DNA of 64,000 bases from Microcebus murinus (lineage: Eukaryota > Chordata > Mammalia > Primates > Cheirogaleidae): positions 65,923,001 to 65,987,000 of the forward strand of contig NC_134112.1 of NCBI RefSeq assembly GCF_040939455.1, written 5' to 3'. The position numbers and the translations under genes are program-made. This document shows positions 22,216 to 34,228 of this stretch, in pieces. Numbering within the stretch: position 1 is the first letter of the stretch; every line of letters starts with the position of its first letter. The notes below the pieces were generated by a model, which worked only from the letters and a program-made list of their open reading frames with translations, was not told the origin of the DNA and searched no databases.

Positions 22216-23819
22216 GTTAATCAGATCCATACAAACTAATTGAGTTCTTGTATCAAAATTATTAATGGAGAGCTTAATTTTTTATGGAGCTGAACCTAGC
22301 TTGGGTTATAAAATTAGGTTGTTTTGAAAGCTATGTTAACACTTTTGGGTCTGTAAAATGTTTGCTTGTGCCCAGCAAAGAATAGCATAATGGTCACCAT
22401 GGCAAACTTCTATCTCTTTATAAGTCTATGAAATTTAAAATCTATGCTAAAAGTCAATATTAACCTGGATATGTATGTGATCCACATTAGAAAAGAAGAG
22501 AGGAAAACAAAGAGAGAGAGAAATATTGAGAGAAGAAAGAGACAGACAGAGAGACTGAAAAAGTTAGAGAGTATTAAAAGTAGTCACCATTGTCCAAATA
22601 CTTCTATTGTTGATCACCAGGCATGGTTGGGCAGATGGCCCTGCTTATCCTCTCTGCTGAATTAGATTCACCTGATAGAGATTTGTGTGACTTGATGAGA
22701 TTTTAGACTCCTCCTATCCCACTATCACCCCTATAATTCACACTAATCAAATTCCAAATTGAAGAATTATGAATTCAAACCAGACAACATTCAGAATTCA
22801 AATATTGTAAAAAGTTCATTCTTATGGCTTTAAGAAAAAAGACTAAATAATGCTCAGATTGTTATAATTCTATTTCAAATGTGATTTTTAGATATACAAA
22901 AGAGTAGTCATTCTTAGAGTGGCTAATGCACTGGACCAGGCTATATTCCATGACATCCCATATAAATGTGACAAGAAAACAAGAGAGAAAGATGACACTA
23001 AAACATTGCTGAAAGTGTCTGAATAATAAAACATTATCAGACAAATAAGTTATATTTTACTGCCAAACATATGAGATAGAACTGCCTACCAATTAGACTA
23101 TATGAACTTGAAGTTTCCTCCCAAATCTCAAAGGTCTAGGGCTCGACTCTGTACATAATGGCATATTTATCTGGGGGCCCCAGTACTTTATGTGGTCATT
23201 AATCCAGAGTAGAGTTAGAATAGACCTCATGCACTGAGTCTTTTTTAACCTCTTTATGTTGATCAAATCTGAAACTTTTAGAATTTTATATCAGGATGAT
23301 AGTGTTATCTTTGCCAAGACCAAGTGTCTAAAAATCTTATAAATAGGGTTTAAATATTTAGTGTAAAAAACTCAGAAACAAATTTCCATTTCCTTAAGCA
23401 TTTCCTCCAGACCTTTTATAAGGTCTGGTTTGCAAAATAAAATGTTCAGTTCTGTACAATGTGTATTGAAGAAGTATAGACTAAGGTCACGAAAAGTAAA
23501 GTATAAGAAAAAGAAAAAAACATTATGTACATTTAGACCTAAAAAATCAGTGCAATTATCCTCTTTATAGACACAGAAATACATAAAAAATTATAGTCAG
23601 GTCTTCAATGGAGTCATATATACAATGGGTTCATTCAACAAAAATGGTAAAAAAAAAAAAAAGAATAATTTTGTTTATGTTCTCTGTATTTAGAAAGTGG
23701 GATAGCTATATACGAGTATTAAAAATCAATTGACAAAATATACCTAAGCAAAGAAGCCAATGAGGCATGCATTGGCAGTCTAAGGCAGCTTGGTCAAATA
23801 CAAAGGGAAGAGAGTTGGT
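22216..23819. other. Gene-free stretch with GA-rich tract
   Basis: At 22488-22565 the plus strand is almost pure purine (AAGAGAGAGAGAAATATTGAG). The remainder is unique and unassigned. Confidence 0.5.
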
Positions 23820-24720
23820 ATTTATGTATGGGGATAAATATGACTACAGTATTAGGACCATGTATCAGTCTTAGAGCTGGAATCATGGTCTATGGGCTGA
23901 TATCGGGCCTTATCAGTAAATTTAGTTGTATGTTATTTGTGGTAATGCTGGGCATTCAAAATGCACCCCTAATTGCTCGATGGCTTTGCAAGCTACATAG
24001 AAGCCAACTCTACTTTTCTAGAGATCAAGATGAATTCCAGGCAGTATAGCCCATGGTCCATCTCTTTGGAGTCACTTCCAAAATTCACTTTTCTTCCGAA
24101 TATTTATAAATCTCCAAGCTTTTTGTTTTTTAAAAAAATCAACTTCCATATGGGCTTTTTTTTTCATGGATAAATTGATTACAGACTAAAAAAATCTTGT
24201 TCAAAATCTAAGGATTTGAAATCCTAATCTTCTTTAAAATTCTGATAAGAAAACCAACCCCCCTTAAAATTTAGTGGCAGCTATATTTATAATCAATTTT
24301 GCTCTCTTTGTTCCCAAATCAGCTCTCATTCATCAGCAAAGAGGTTGCTCTTGGTGAGTCTTTATCAGCTGTACTCTCACCCCAGTGGAAATGGGTCTTT
24401 CCCTCCGACCTTAGCATCAATTGTTCTCTTATTTTATGGCACAACCCACTTCCAGACAGTTCCCACCATGGGTGCAGCTCCAGTAAACTGCTGGCACGTG
24501 TGAGCTCTGACATATCATATCCTTCCTGTGTCTCTCCCTTCATGGTAGTGACAGTGCTTCCTCTTGTAGCTGAACTGTAGATTGTCTCACAACTTCATAT
24601 TTGGCTTCCCAGCTCTTTCAACAACCATGAAAACAATTTTCTTTATTAAATCCTCTCTGATTGAAATACCTAGAATGGTTTCTGTTTTCCTGGCTGCATC
24701 CTGTCTAACATGCAGAGTTC
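23820..24720 (+). mobile_element. Old LTR-like element, copy A of a related pair
   Basis: This segment aligns by eye with 36610-37560. Strongest match: 24266-24400 against 37079-37212 (shared words GTGGCAGCT, TATTTATAAT, GGTCTTTATCAGCTGTA/GAGTCTTTATCAGCTGTA, GAAATGGGTC). The right end has an LTR-like polyadenylation region (TTCTTTATTAAATCCTCTC) followed by CCTAGAATGGTTTCTGTTTTCC. I read it as an ancient ERV LTR or LTR-plus-internal fragment. The 93-codon frame at 24299-24580 lies inside it and is not a gene. Confidence 0.55.
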
Positions 24721-24724
24721 TGCT

Positions 24725-24930
24725 CCCCTTCTTGACTGTGAGCCCCTAGAGGCCAATGGGTTTAATAATGTCCTTAGTCTGCCATTCTCTCTCCAGTCTG
24801 ACCTTGCTCTGATCTATTTTCACAGAGCTACCTGTGTTATCTGTCTAAAACACAAATACAACCAATTCATCATTCTTTTCTAGAAACTTTCAATGGCTCC
24901 CCATTGCCTATGACATTTTTTAAATCTCCC
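24725..24930 (+). mobile_element. L2 LINE fragment
   Basis: GACTGTGAGCCCCTAGAGG near the left, then AACTTTCAATGGCTCCCCATTGCC, which is a well-conserved L2 motif in sense orientation. The order of the two motifs is the reverse of a single L2 copy, so two fragments may be abutted. Confidence 0.6.
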
Positions 24931-26029
24931 TTTTCCTTTGTTTCTCAGTATATTTTATAGTGAATTAGAAGCTGACAAAATATGTTTAATAAAATGGAAA
25001 ACCATAAATATAAATTAATCATTACTACAGAAAAAGTAAATAAATGAATTACACCAGCAGAAAAGTTGGGAAAGAGACACCATTATAAAATTTGGCTCCA
25101 AACACTTCCACGATCATAAAAGGGAGACAGTCAGTTACCCAGTCAGAACCCTAGCAAAGTGTTCTCAGAGCTTCTCTCTGATGGAAATTGCTCATTTTAT
25201 AAGGAATAAGGGGAAGTCAAGCAAATAAAACTTAAAATTTCATGTAATAAAGGAGTTCAAAGTTATTTGAAAATTACAGTTCTTGAAGTTGGATGAATTG
25301 TCTGTTATTCAAATAATCTTTCATGATTACTATTTGTCTCTAAAATTTTAATTGCTATTTGTGACTTGGTGCACAGGCATTCTCTAATGTTACTAAGAAC
25401 AGCTCCATCTTGCCTAAAGACAAATTAAACAGCAGATGCAGCTGACTGAAATTACCTAATAAAAACTGAGGCAGGTAAATATGACTCTCTCCTGAATATA
25501 TGGTCTTTCAACATCTTCACTAAATGACCAAAAGAATGCTTTCAGGCAAGAGCAAGATATTCCCCCCAAATTAACAAGTACAGTACAGAAGAAGAGAGTC
25601 CCAGACCTATTCTACCATGAATAAATAATTATTCAAGTTCTCAAAACTCTGTAACCAACTGATTTGCTATATGGAAGGTTTTTTAAAATATAAATTGATT
25701 AAAATGTATAGACTTTTGCCAAAGTTCTGCCAAATATAATATGTCCAGCTTTAGGATGATGGGTTGAAGCCATTCTTCCTAAAAAATTATAATATAGCAA
25801 AACCAATTGTGTTGAGTCCACTTCTGGCTTGAAACAGTAAAAAGTAAAAGTACAAGGATATTTTTTAAATATAATGCCCAACATTAATGAGTGTGTTAGG
25901 AAAAGAACACTTTTATAAATAGCTAGTAGGCATGAAATCAATAAAACCACTCTGTTGGGTTGTTAATGAATATCAAAAATCTTTATGTATTAATATATAT
26001 GCAATATTTGATTATATAAAATCAGTTTT
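24931..26029. other. Gene-free AT-rich stretch
   Basis: No coding region or assignable repeat seen. Confidence 0.45.
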
Positions 26030-26290
26030 AGGACTTTATTCTTGGGAAATATTTATGGGAATATACAAAATTTCCTACACATATGTTCATTACGACATTG
26101 TTTCCAAAACTAAAAAATCTGGAAATGGCCCCAAATAAAATTATTAAATTAACTGATCATATTACCACAATAGAACCACAAATAAATGATCATATTACCA
26201 CAATAGAACATAAAGTAACTTTTTAAATTATGTACTAGAAAAATTTAATCATATTGAAACTAGTTCTCAATCTATTATACAAAGATGCTA
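26030..26290 (+). mobile_element. Old L1 ORF2-tail fragment with 33-bp tandem duplication
   Basis: TATGTTCATTACGACATTGTTTCC, AACTAAAAAATCTGGAAATGG and the low-complexity AAATTAT sequence follow the old L1 ORF2 tail (the 'VHYDIVSKTKKSGNGPK' frame at 25932-26138). A 23-bp word starting TGATCATATTACCACAATAG occurs at 26154 and 26187, a 33-bp period. Confidence 0.55.
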
Positions 26291-27024
26291 TTGTTAAGGA
26301 GACTTCCAGTAAAAAATGGCAATGACAGATTGAACACATACATTTAGGTCCACTCTTTCCTGAAAGTCAGTGACAGTGAAGGGCTTTGTAAAGGAACAGA
26401 CACAAAAAGACAAAGATGAAAGGAAACAGGAACAACATTTTAAATGCAGTGACACATGGTCACTGACTTAGAAGCTCCAAGAGAGCTAAAGCCCCAAGTC
26501 AGCAATGTGAAGAACCAGTAAGCAACTTGATTTCCTTTCTATTGCAGAACTTGTAAAAGCCTCTGAAATCCGTGGCATCAGGTACTTTTGAAAGTAGTTG
26601 TAAAAAAGGCACTAAACACATAAAGATTTAAAGTTTGATTAAGAAACAGTTAGGAAAAAAATGTTTATTGCCAAAGCAAAAGACAGGAAAGCAATCAGAG
26701 GCAAAGCCTCAAGCTCAGTAGGACTCAAAGATTTTCCTCAAAGTTCATTTTCTTCTTTTTATTCATCTAAAGAAAAACTAAAAATGTGTATTTTCAAAAA
26801 AGAAGTAGAAGCAGTTGGACACCTAGAGACAATTTCAGATTCCATGCAGCCAGCAACTATTCCTCTACCAGAAGAGGACTGGAGAAGGTCCCATGGAGAG
26901 TAAACAGAGCAACTCCGGCACAGTTTAGGGTGAGGGAACTATGGTGAAAAGAGAAATTAAGTGAAAGTTTGCATACTGAACATAAAAATGAAGTCTAAAA
27001 TTAATAAATGAGCACAAGGGACCC
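26291..27024. other. Gene-free stretch
   Basis: No recognised repeat. An 80-codon plus-strand frame at 26661-26903 (K/S-rich, ending LPEEDWRRSHGE) has no recognised domain. Confidence 0.4.
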
Positions 27025-28560
27025 CAAATAACCAAACAATCTTAAAAAAGAACAAAGTTGGGGGACTAACACTTCCCAAATTCAAAATTTAATCAAAACA
27101 ATGCACTACTGGTATGAGACATCGGTATGAGATTTTATATATATATATTTTATATTTTATGTAAATTTTATATTTTATATATATATATATAATTTGGATG
27201 CTAGAAATAAAACTTTGTATTTATTGTCAATTGATTTTCAACAAGGGTCCCAAGACCATTTAGTGGAGATAGAATAGTATTTTGAACAGAGGTGCTGGGA
27301 TAAATGAAACTACATGCGAAAGAATGAATTTGGACTTCTACCTCAACCATATACAAAAATCAATTCAAAATTGATAAAAGACCTAGATTTAAGTGTCAAA
27401 GCTATAAACTTCCTAGGAGGGAACATGGGTGTAAATTTTCTTGAATTAGGGAATGGTTTCTTAAATAAGACCCCAAAGCACAAGCAACCGAGAAAAATAG
27501 ATAAATTGAACTGCATCAAAACTGAAAACTTTTGTGTTTCCAGGGGCCAAACCAAGAAGGTAAAAATTTAACCCACTGAAAATATTTGCAAATCATATAA
27601 GAGACTTGTATCTAGAATACATAAAGAACTCTTGTAACTCAGTAATGAAAAGACAAATAACATAATTTTAAAAATGGGCAAAGGATCTAAATAGACATTT
27701 TTCCAAACTGGACATAGGAATAGCCAATAGGAATGTGAAAAGATGTTCAACATCAATAGTCATTAGGGAAATGCAAATCAAAGCCATAATGAGATACAAC
27801 TTCAATCAACTAGGATACCTAAGTAAAACAAAACAAAACAAAGGGCAGGGGAGCTAGAGGGAATAACCAGTGTCAGTGAGAATATGGAGAAATTGGAACT
27901 CTCATACATCGCTGGTAGGAATGTAAACTGGTACAGCCACTGTGGAAAACACTCAGCAATTTCTTGTAATGCTGAACATGCAATTGCCGTGTGAGTGAGT
28001 GAGTGAGTGCCAGCAATTGCACTCTCAGGCATTTCTCCCAGAGAAATGACAACTTATGTTCACATAAAAACCTGTACATGTTCAAAGCAGCTTCATTCAT
28101 GATAGTCCCAAACTGAAAACATCCCAGATGTTCCTCAATGGGCAAATGGTTAAACATATTATGATACATATATACCATGGTATCTTACTAAGGAATAAAA
28201 ATAAAAAGGGATGGACTATTGATACGTACAACAACTTGGATGATTCTCAATTATGCTGAGAGAAAGAAAAACTAACCTCAAAACATTACATACTTGCATA
28301 ATTTCATACTTATACAATGTTTATGAAATGATAAAATTTTAGAACTGGAGAACAGATTAGTGGTTGCCAGAGGTTAGGGACAGGGTGGGGGAGAACAGGT
28401 AGAAGGGCAGGAGAAAGTGGGTGTGGTTATGAGAAGTGTTTATGTAGTCATAACAGTAGAAACACTGAATTGACATAACCCAAATTAAAATATACCTAAC
28501 TGAAATGGATGGAGGGATGGAAAGTGTGTATATTTTGTGGCTGGTAAGACATAAAGAAAG
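27025..28560 (+). mobile_element. Old L1: ORF2 C-terminal part and 3' UTR
   Basis: Frames follow L1 ORF2 with stops: KNKVGGLTLPNFK (about 27049), then a (TA)n expansion at 27137-27192, KINSKLIKDLDLSVKAINFLGG, later [25 protein letters not shown] in broken frames, and the 3' UTR from about 28330 (GGTTGCCAGAGGTTAGGGACAG). A GTGAGTGAGTGAGTG simple repeat lies near 27990-28005. Many stops and frameshifts, so it is inactive. Confidence 0.85.
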
Positions 28561-28624
28561 AGAACTAAATCCTCAGATTTGGGGGGAATTAAAGATTTCT
28601 GTGACATTTGCTCCTATTTTCCCA

Positions 28625-28735
28625 TAAATGTTGAGCAAGTTTCTATTCTCTGCCAGGCAACATGAGGACATCAAGATAAATGAGATTGGCCTCTGTCCAT
28701 AAGGAACATGTAACTAGTGCCAGAATGAAGAGTAT
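28625..28735 (-). mobile_element. L2 LINE 3'-end fragment, reverse orientation
   Basis: CTCTGCCAGGCAACATGAGG and AGATTGGCCTCTGTCCATAAGG followed by AACATGTAACTAGTG fit the reverse complement of the L2 3' end region. Confidence 0.45.
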
Positions 28736-29884
28736 TTAGATACCCTCAATAAAATCTTGAATCAACTTTTGTTCATGATTCCAAAAGGGTTTCTTACAGG
28801 AAGAGCAGCTACAAAAGCTCTGAGGGATGAAGGAGAAGATATATCTGGATAACAGATAGCTGCGGTTCTTTGATGTCTCTGCAGACTTCACAATGAGGAG
28901 GATTCCAAGTTACTTCAGGCAGGATATATTTCTGGTATTAAAAAGAGAATGTCTTTCTCCTCTTACAGACATAGAAACAACAGTGTCATAAAACACTGAG
29001 AACACATCACTCCTTGTTCAGTGTGGAAGCACTCAAAAAGTTTTTGTGATTATATAGGTTAAACTAAAATGAGATATTATTCCATTCTAAGTGAGAAATA
29101 ATAAATGACCAATAACTAAGGTTTCAGCCAATGAAACCCCTTTCAAATAAAAAGATGATATATGATGGATCTTTGTCTCCTCAGCATATTAATAATCACT
29201 ATATTATCAATAATATAATTAATATTATTATATTAATAAGAATTAACAATGATAAGGATATATATCATGAGATATTTTAAAATCTTATTCTTTTCTGGAT
29301 TAATTTTCTTTTTCTTTCTCTTATGGTTTAAATCAATTCTTCATAAATCAAACCCTGCCCCACTGTCATATCAGCAATTTCAACTTAACCAGAAAATTAT
29401 ATTAATTGCTTTGGATCAGATCAAGCATTACATTTTCCCATTTATATATTCTCCTTTGACTTCTCTGACAGTGATGATCTCAATGAATCCTTTTCATATA
29501 TAATAATAGGCTTCCTCAGCCGAGGGCATAATATCTCCTGGATTTGTCTGACTGACAGATGAAAGTTTGGCATGTGCTTAAGAGGAAATAGACACTTTAA
29601 TTAGCACAGTTACTCACCAGTGCTTTGGACACGATGCCCCAAAGCTGATGACTATAATAAACGTTGATGGGAGAGTCCTGGTCTTTGACTAAAGAGACTC
29701 TTTGAGTCATGGCACTTCTTACCAGAAATGGGAAAATCACGAAAAAGCTCTATATCCTTCAACCCAAGAATCTCAAATCACAGATTTTTAAGCTTTCATT
29801 TCTCACTCTGGGCCTGAGAGCTGTTAAACCAGCAGGATGCTGCAAAGGCAATTTAGTGGAGAAGAGATAGATTTTTATTAAGAA
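28736..29884. other. Gene-free stretch with AT-palindromic tract
   Basis: At 29186-29245 the sequence is almost pure A/T with repeated TAATAT/ATATTA words that can form snap-back structures. The rest is unassigned. Confidence 0.45.
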
Positions 29885-30150
29885 ATGGAACTAGAACTAC
29901 TGGAAACTCACATGAAAAAAAAAGTATACATCAATTCATACTTCACATCATATAAAAAAATTAACTCAAAAATAGAACATAGACCAAAATGCAATACCTA
30001 AAACTGTAAATTTCAAGAAAAGAAAAAATATTGCTACTTTGAGCAGCGCTTTCTTAGATACAAAAAGAAAAGCATGATTCATAAAGAAATGAATAAATAG
30101 GACTTAAAATTAAACACTGCTGTTTTAAAAATCCTTGTTAAAAATATGCA
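29885..30150 (+). mobile_element. Old L1, segment 1 of 3 (ORF2)
   Basis: AAAAATTAACTCAAAAATAGAACATAGACC and the following codons match the ORF2 region just upstream of the L1 C-terminal domain. The copy resumes after two nested insertions at 30363 and 33823. Confidence 0.8.
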
Positions 30151-30362
30151 TTTACCCATCCCCTCCTTGCCTCTCCCACCTGCCCGACACCTGATGAATG
30201 TAACTTCTGCATGTGTACATAAGTGTTGATCAATTAGTATCAATTTGATAGTTTGATGTGCCCTGTCTGGGATGGGCATGCTTGGTGCTCTGACTCTGGT
30301 GGTACAAAGGCAATATATGTAACCTAAACGTTTATACCTTATAAAATCTTGAAAAAAAAAAG
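30151..30362 (+). mobile_element. Short L1 3' end inserted in the old L1
   Basis: A 3'-UTR-like segment (TTTACCCATCCCCTCC, then ATATATGTAACCTAAACGTT) ending in an A-rich tail. Flanks AAAAATATGCA and AAATAAAATGCA (right copy 30363-30374) look like an imperfect target duplication, and the host L1 reads through across it (CCTTGTTAAAAATATGCA joins AGTCGCAGACTG). A 5'-truncated insertion of an L1 family related to the lemur copies is the best reading. Confidence 0.65.
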
Positions 30363-30970
30363 AAATAAAATGCAAGTCGCAGACTGTAGAAAATATTTTC
30401 AAAACATATTTCCATAAAAGAACTTGTATATTGAATAAAGAACATAAAGAACACCTACAACTCAACAGGAGTGAAAGCCTAATTTAAATATAGGCAAAGG
30501 ATTTCAACAGATATTTTAACAAAGTAAAAGTAAATATGTCAATGGCAGAGAAACACATGAAAATGCTCAACATCATTATTCATTGTGGAAATGCGAATTA
30601 AAACACAATGGAATACGACTATATGTGGACGACAGTGGCTAAAATTAAAAAGATTGACCATAAGAAGTTTTAGTAATAATGTAGAGCATTGGTGGCCTTA
30701 TACACTGCTGGTGGGAATGTACAATGGTGTAACCATTTTAGAAAATAGTTTGGCAGTTTCTTAAAATTTCAACATATACCTACCATATAATTCAGCCATT
30801 TTACTCTTATGTATTCACCTAAGAGAAAGGAAACCATAAATCCCTATATAGATTTATACATGAACATTTATAACAGATTTATTTGTAATAGCCAAAACTA
30901 GAAACAACCCAAAGATCCATCACCAGGTGAATAAACTATTATGTATTCATACAATGGAATACAACTAAAT
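30363..30970 (+). mobile_element. Old L1, segment 2 of 3 (ORF2 C-terminus)
   Basis: CAACATCATTATTCATTGTGG, TACACTGCTGGTGGGAATGT, and AATAGCCAAAACTAGAAACAACCC are L1 ORF2 landmarks in sense orientation. It ends at CAATGGAATACAACTAAAT, where the next element was inserted. Confidence 0.9.
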
Positions 30971-33822
30971 TTTTTTTGCTTTTGTTATTATTTTGAATTG
31001 ACACATACTTGTACCTATTCATGGGATACAGTGTGATATTTTGATACATGTATACAATATGCAATAATCAAATCATGAAAATTAACATATCCATCAGCAC
31101 AAACATTTAACATGTCTTTGTGTTGGAAGCATTCATACACTCTTCTAGCTATTTGAAAATATCCAATAAATTGTTGTTGGTTAGATTCACCACATAGTGC
31201 TACAGAACATTACAACTTATTCCTTCTATCTAGTTATAATTTTGTATCTATTTTTTTTCTTTTAGCACTTTGAATATATTATCCCATTCTCTACAAGCCT
31301 GTAAAGTTCCCACTGAGAAATATGCTTTTCATCCAATGGGGATTCCCTTATATGTGACTTGATATATTTCTCTTACTGTTTTTAGAATTCTCTCTTTGTC
31401 TTTAACTTTTGATAATTAGACTATAATGTTTTTTCAGAGAGAATCTTTTTGGCTTGAATCTATTTTGAGACTTTTGAGTTTCTTGGATCTGGATGCCCGT
31501 GGAGTGCTGCAGTCTCCAGCTTCTGCAGCAGTGATCAATGCCAGCGATTACTGTGGGTGCCTCAGTGACCTAGGCTGTAGAAGTTTGTGGCAGCAGCAGC
31601 ATAGGTTGTTAACATTCTCAGTGGCAAGAGCTTTGGGGGTTATTCTATTTTCTTTCTCCCCAAAATGGGGAGACTTAGCCAAGGGAATCTTTCTCGATAT
31701 TGGGCCCAACACAGCCTAGAAGCAGCTGCAATGATATCGGGTTCCAGGTGCTGGTTCTCAGAGAAGCTATGGAGCCAAGGTCCTAGGCTCAGGGTCTTGT
31801 GGACCTATTGTGGTACCTGGGTCTTGGAGTGCAGGATCACTTTTTGTGTCAATGTTAGATATAGGATGCCCAAAGGGCCAGGACCTGTGACTCTGAGGCA
31901 CTCCCTAGGAGCATGGGCTTAGGGGGCCATGTTGTAGCTGTGCTTCTGGCCCAGTGCACAGCACTGGTCCCACTCCAAGAAAGAAGAGGTGCATCTGGAT
32001 GTTTTGTCTTGGAAGCAGGGTATGGATATAATTTGGAAATCACAGCCAATACGTTTCAGTGGCAACTTGAGTCTCAGGGAATGAGGCACCATTCAGTCAT
32101 GACTCTAGACTCTTGGATGGTGGGACTCAGCAGTATCCCAGACTCTGTGGAGCTAGGTGGCTTCAAGGACCCCAAAGTGGTAGATAAGAGCTGTTATTTG
32201 GGCCCTGCACAGGGGCAGAGAGCAGCACAATGAGGTCTCCATCCCTTGGGGAAAGCGGTGTCTCAAAAGCTCAGACTAGCAGGCATCCTCAAACTATGGC
32301 TCATGGGCCACATGTCAGTGTTTTTGCCCATTTGTTTTTTTTTACTTCAAAATAAGATATATACAGTGTGCATAGGAATTTGTTCATATTTTTTTTTAAA
32401 ACTATAGTCTGGCCCTCCAACAATCTGAGGGACAGTGAACTGGCCCCCTGTTTAAAAAGTTTGAGGACCCCTGCTAGGGAGCTAGTCCAGCTACAGGGAA
32501 GTAGGGTACTAGAATGGTTTTTCCTGTAGGATGGGGTATCTCAGCTCAGCCCGTGCTCTGTTTTCCTGGGATGCAGGATACAACATCAGTTCAGTCCTGG
32601 TATGTGTTCCTGCTCTGTATGGACAAGGTGCCAATTCCCCAGGTGTTGATTCACCATTTCAGCTCAGGCTTACAGGCACAACTGGTCTGGGAAGCCCAGG
32701 CTCCATTTTTCTTGGATGCAGGGAATTACTTTAACTTATGTACTGAGGGACATGACTGCTTTCGGAGACCAAGGCACTGTTTTCCTGGAGGTAGGGCATT
32801 GCTTAAACTTAGGCATCAGGGAGCCATAACTGCTCTGGGAGGTCAAGGTACTGCTTTCCTAAGAAGAAGGGTACTATTTCAGCTCAGTCTCAGGGGGACA
32901 TGACTTCTCTGGCAGCCAAGGCACCATTTCCTCAGAATACCAGGCATTGCTTCAGCTGTGACCCAGGTGGCCACAGCAACTGGGAGAGGTACATGGAGCA
33001 GCTCTACCAAAGCCATCATTTCCCCAGGAAGGAGTGCACAGCTTCAGCTCCAGTCCCCAGATACAGGGTGCAGCAGTGGCTGGGAGGGGCAGATGGAGCT
33101 GTTCTGCCAAGGTACTGTTTTCCTAGGAGATAGTGCACAGCTTCAGCTCCAGCCCAAGGAGGTGAGCAGTAGCTGCAATTAGGCAGAGTAGATAGAGTGA
33201 ATTCACTGCTGCATAGCCCGGGGAAGTGTGTAAGAGCTGCTCACCATTCTGCTTGTGTCATGCCACCAGGTAGAAGTAGTTTGGAGGCAGGCTAGCCTCA
33301 GGGACGAAAGGGTGAGGTGGCTACTTGCCCCCAGTATTTCATACAGTAGTTCCAGTTCCAAGATGGCATAGTGCAGTAGTCATGTGGGCCACAGGGTTTG
33401 GGCACAGTGATAACTCCTCCAGGGAGAGCACAGCTATGTGGATGCCAGGCAGCTCCCTTAGCTAGGCGTAGTGCCTGTGAGGACTGCAGGGGTCCCCAGT
33501 GGTGAGGACTGTAGGTGTCCAAGTATTGCTGGGGGCTGCTGAGATCCTCTCGCTTACCTTGTTCCCACAGGGAGAAATCCTCCTGGCTCCCAGTTGCTCT
33601 TGGCTCAGGAATGGTGTGATGAAGGCCAGATGTTTCCTTCAACTCTCTACATGGCTATCCTGAATTTCTGTGCTCGCCAGGGCTATTGTTACTCCTTTGA
33701 TGTACTCCAGCACTCTTCTTTAGTTATTTTTGTCAAGATGTAGCTGTTTACTCATCGTTTGGGCTGTCCTTATGGAGAGGACAAGTGCTAGGGGTGTCTA
33801 ATTTTCACTTTCACTGGCATCA
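30971..33822 (-). mobile_element. Internally deleted L1, minus strand, nested in the old L1
   Basis: Read on the minus strand: a long 5'-UTR-like region (33822 to about 31500) containing imperfect repeats of roughly 80 bp; then about 230 bp matching the C-terminal half of L1 ORF1 (31495-31262; KVKDKERILK-like codons, then codons like AREKHQVTYKG, with stops); then directly a 3' UTR ending in the T run at 30971. ORF2 and most of ORF1 are absent. Flanks GAATACAACTAAAT (30957-30970) and GAATATAATTCAACAAAT (33823-33840) look like a target duplication with a small indel. That argues for insertion as one unit already lacking ORF2. The 5'-UTR assignment is from memory and less certain than the 3' parts. 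The plus-strand frames of up to 129 codons here are not genes. Confidence 0.65.
32280..32473. mobile_element. Second hAT-type element, inserted in the deleted L1
   Basis: The left end CAGGCATCCTCAAACTATG and right end TTTAAAAAGTTTGAGGACCCCTG match the termini of the element at 20199-20420; the 45 bp next to the right end (from CCCTCCAACA) are nearly the same in both. The interior differs: here it is AT-rich (TACTTCAAAATAAGATATATACAG). The flanks CAGACTAG and CTAGGGAG do not give a clean 8-bp duplication. Confidence 0.85.
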
Positions 33823-34228
33823 GAATATAATTCAACAAATTTTTTTAAATGAACTAATGAACTATTGAAATTCTCAAAAACATGGATGACTCTCAAAATA
33901 ATTATATTGAGTGAATGAAGACAGACAAAAAAGAGCATACACTGTATTATTCCATTTATGTAAAATTCTGGGAAATGTGAACTAATTACAGTGACAGAAA
34001 TCAGATCAGTGGTTCCCTGAAGACGGGTGTTGGCAGCGGTGCAGAAGTGTCAGGTGGGAGAGGTTATGAAGGAAATAAGGCAGCTTTGGGGGATTGTTCA
34101 CTGTCTTTACCAAGGTGACTATTTCATTGATGTATGCATATGTCCAAGTTCATCAAAGTGTATGTTTTCAATACGTGCAGTTCATTTTATCTCCATCATA
34201 CCTCACTAAAGTTATTTTAAAAAAATAA
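33823..34228 (+). mobile_element. Old L1, segment 3 of 3 (3' end)
   Basis: AAATGAACTAATGAACTATTG, ATGGATGACTCTCAAAATAATTA, and GATCAGTGGTTCCCTGAAGACGGG continue the L1 from 30970, ending with CCTCACTAAAGTTATTTTAAAAAAAT. A young L1 inserted into this A-rich tail. Confidence 0.85.

Noticed and set aside
26661..26903. An 80-codon frame as a possible pseudogene
   Set aside because: No family resemblance recognised and composition is ordinary for the region.
27980..28010. GTGAGTGAGTGAGTG as a direct-repeat array
   Set aside because: A short tetranucleotide expansion inside an L1, with no spacer structure.
31426..33642. Dense cluster of open frames up to 129 codons on both strands in a GC-richer region
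   Set aside because: The region sits between a matched pair of flanks inside an L1, starts with an L1 3' UTR and ORF1 remnant, and contains a hAT element. The frames reflect composition and internal ~80-bp repeats.
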